This document shows positions 63,932 through 64,000 of a stretch of 64,000 nucleotides of DNA, piece by piece. The position numbers and the translations under genes are program-made. The notes beneath the pieces were generated by a model. That model was given only the letters and a program-made list of their open reading frames with translations, ran no database searches and had not been told where the DNA came from. The DNA lies in the NCBI RefSeq assembly GCF_004343255.1, contig NZ_SMDD01000001.1, forward strand, positions 1,009,284 through 1,073,283. The letters run 5' to 3'. The DNA is from Laceyella sacchari. GTDB lineage: Bacteria; Bacillota; Bacilli; Thermoactinomycetales; Thermoactinomycetaceae. Numbering within the stretch: position 1 is the stretch's first letter; each line of letters begins with the position of its first letter.

Positions 63932-64000
63932 ATGAAGTCGGTTTCTTTTACATTTCCTTCGTCAGATGGTGTAAAGATTCATGTAAACAGATGGGTGAGT
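63932..64000 (+). CDS. Alpha/beta-hydrolase family protein, 5' end only
   Basis: Cut by the window edge after 23 codons. FTFPSSDGVKIHVNRW resembles the start of monoglyceride lipase-like alpha/beta hydrolases. The catalytic residues lie outside the window. Upstream site weak (GGTTCTGAGAAG). Confidence 0.45.
   Translation, partial: MKSVSFTFPSSDGVKIHVNRWVS

Overview
This 64 kb window is a piece of chromosome from an endospore-forming, Gram-positive Bacillales bacterium. The evidence is Bacillus-like gene order, AGGAGG-type ribosome binding sites, frequent GTG/TTG starts, bacillithiol genes, a menaquinol:cytochrome c reductase (qcrABC), YpjB, and a GerA-type germinant receptor operon. The fairly high G+C and the B. 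megaterium-type anaerobic cobalamin operon suggest a Thermoactinomycetaceae-like or related lineage. That placement is inference.

Region 1 (1-12.8 kb) is the aromatic amino acid supraoperon: aroC-aroB, then trpEDCFBA-hisC-tyrA-aroA. It matches the B. subtilis arrangement except that aroH is missing between aroB and trpE. In its place is a leader with a good sigma-A promoter, about 12 GAG/TAG triplets at TRAP-like spacing, an intrinsic terminator and a hairpin covering the trpE Shine-Dalgarno sequence.

Region 2 (12.8-27.6 kb) holds two unrecognised genes, then the conserved Bacillus block ypiB-ypiF-qcrABC-ypjA-ypjB, a convergent YitT gene, ypjD, dapB, a D-cysteine desulfhydrase-like gene, mgsA, bshB1, bshA, cca and birA. 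These serve respiration, lysine/peptidoglycan precursors, bacillithiol, tRNA CCA addition and biotin control.

Region 3 (27.6-33.5 kb) is an accessory patch: a truncated group II intron-type reverse transcriptase, small hypothetical genes, a frameshifted ADP-ribosylglycohydrolase, and a membrane protein with a cupredoxin-like tail.

Region 4 (33.5-46.1 kb) contains panBCD, a TPR protein, a minus-strand HssRS-HrtBA heme-sensing/heme-efflux locus with a recognisable HssR direct repeat before hrtB, a PCYCGC lipoprotein, a MATE transporter and a histidine phosphatase. Two copies of a short MITE-like repeat lie here.

Region 5 (46.1-58.4 kb) is a cobalamin-riboswitch-controlled operon, cbiH60-cbiX-cbiJ-cbiC-cbiD-cbiET-cbiL-cbiF-cbiG-cbiA-cobO. 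It covers the anaerobic route from sirohydrochlorin to adenosylated cobyrinic acid a,c-diamide. A third, inverted MITE copy separates it from a NiCoT cobalt/nickel transporter gene.

Region 6 (58.4-64 kb) has a DUF2935 protein, a minus-strand GerA/GerB/GerC germination operon, a His/Lys-rich small protein gene, a Cys-rich mini-protein and the start of an alpha/beta-hydrolase gene. No tRNA, rRNA or CRISPR array was seen.
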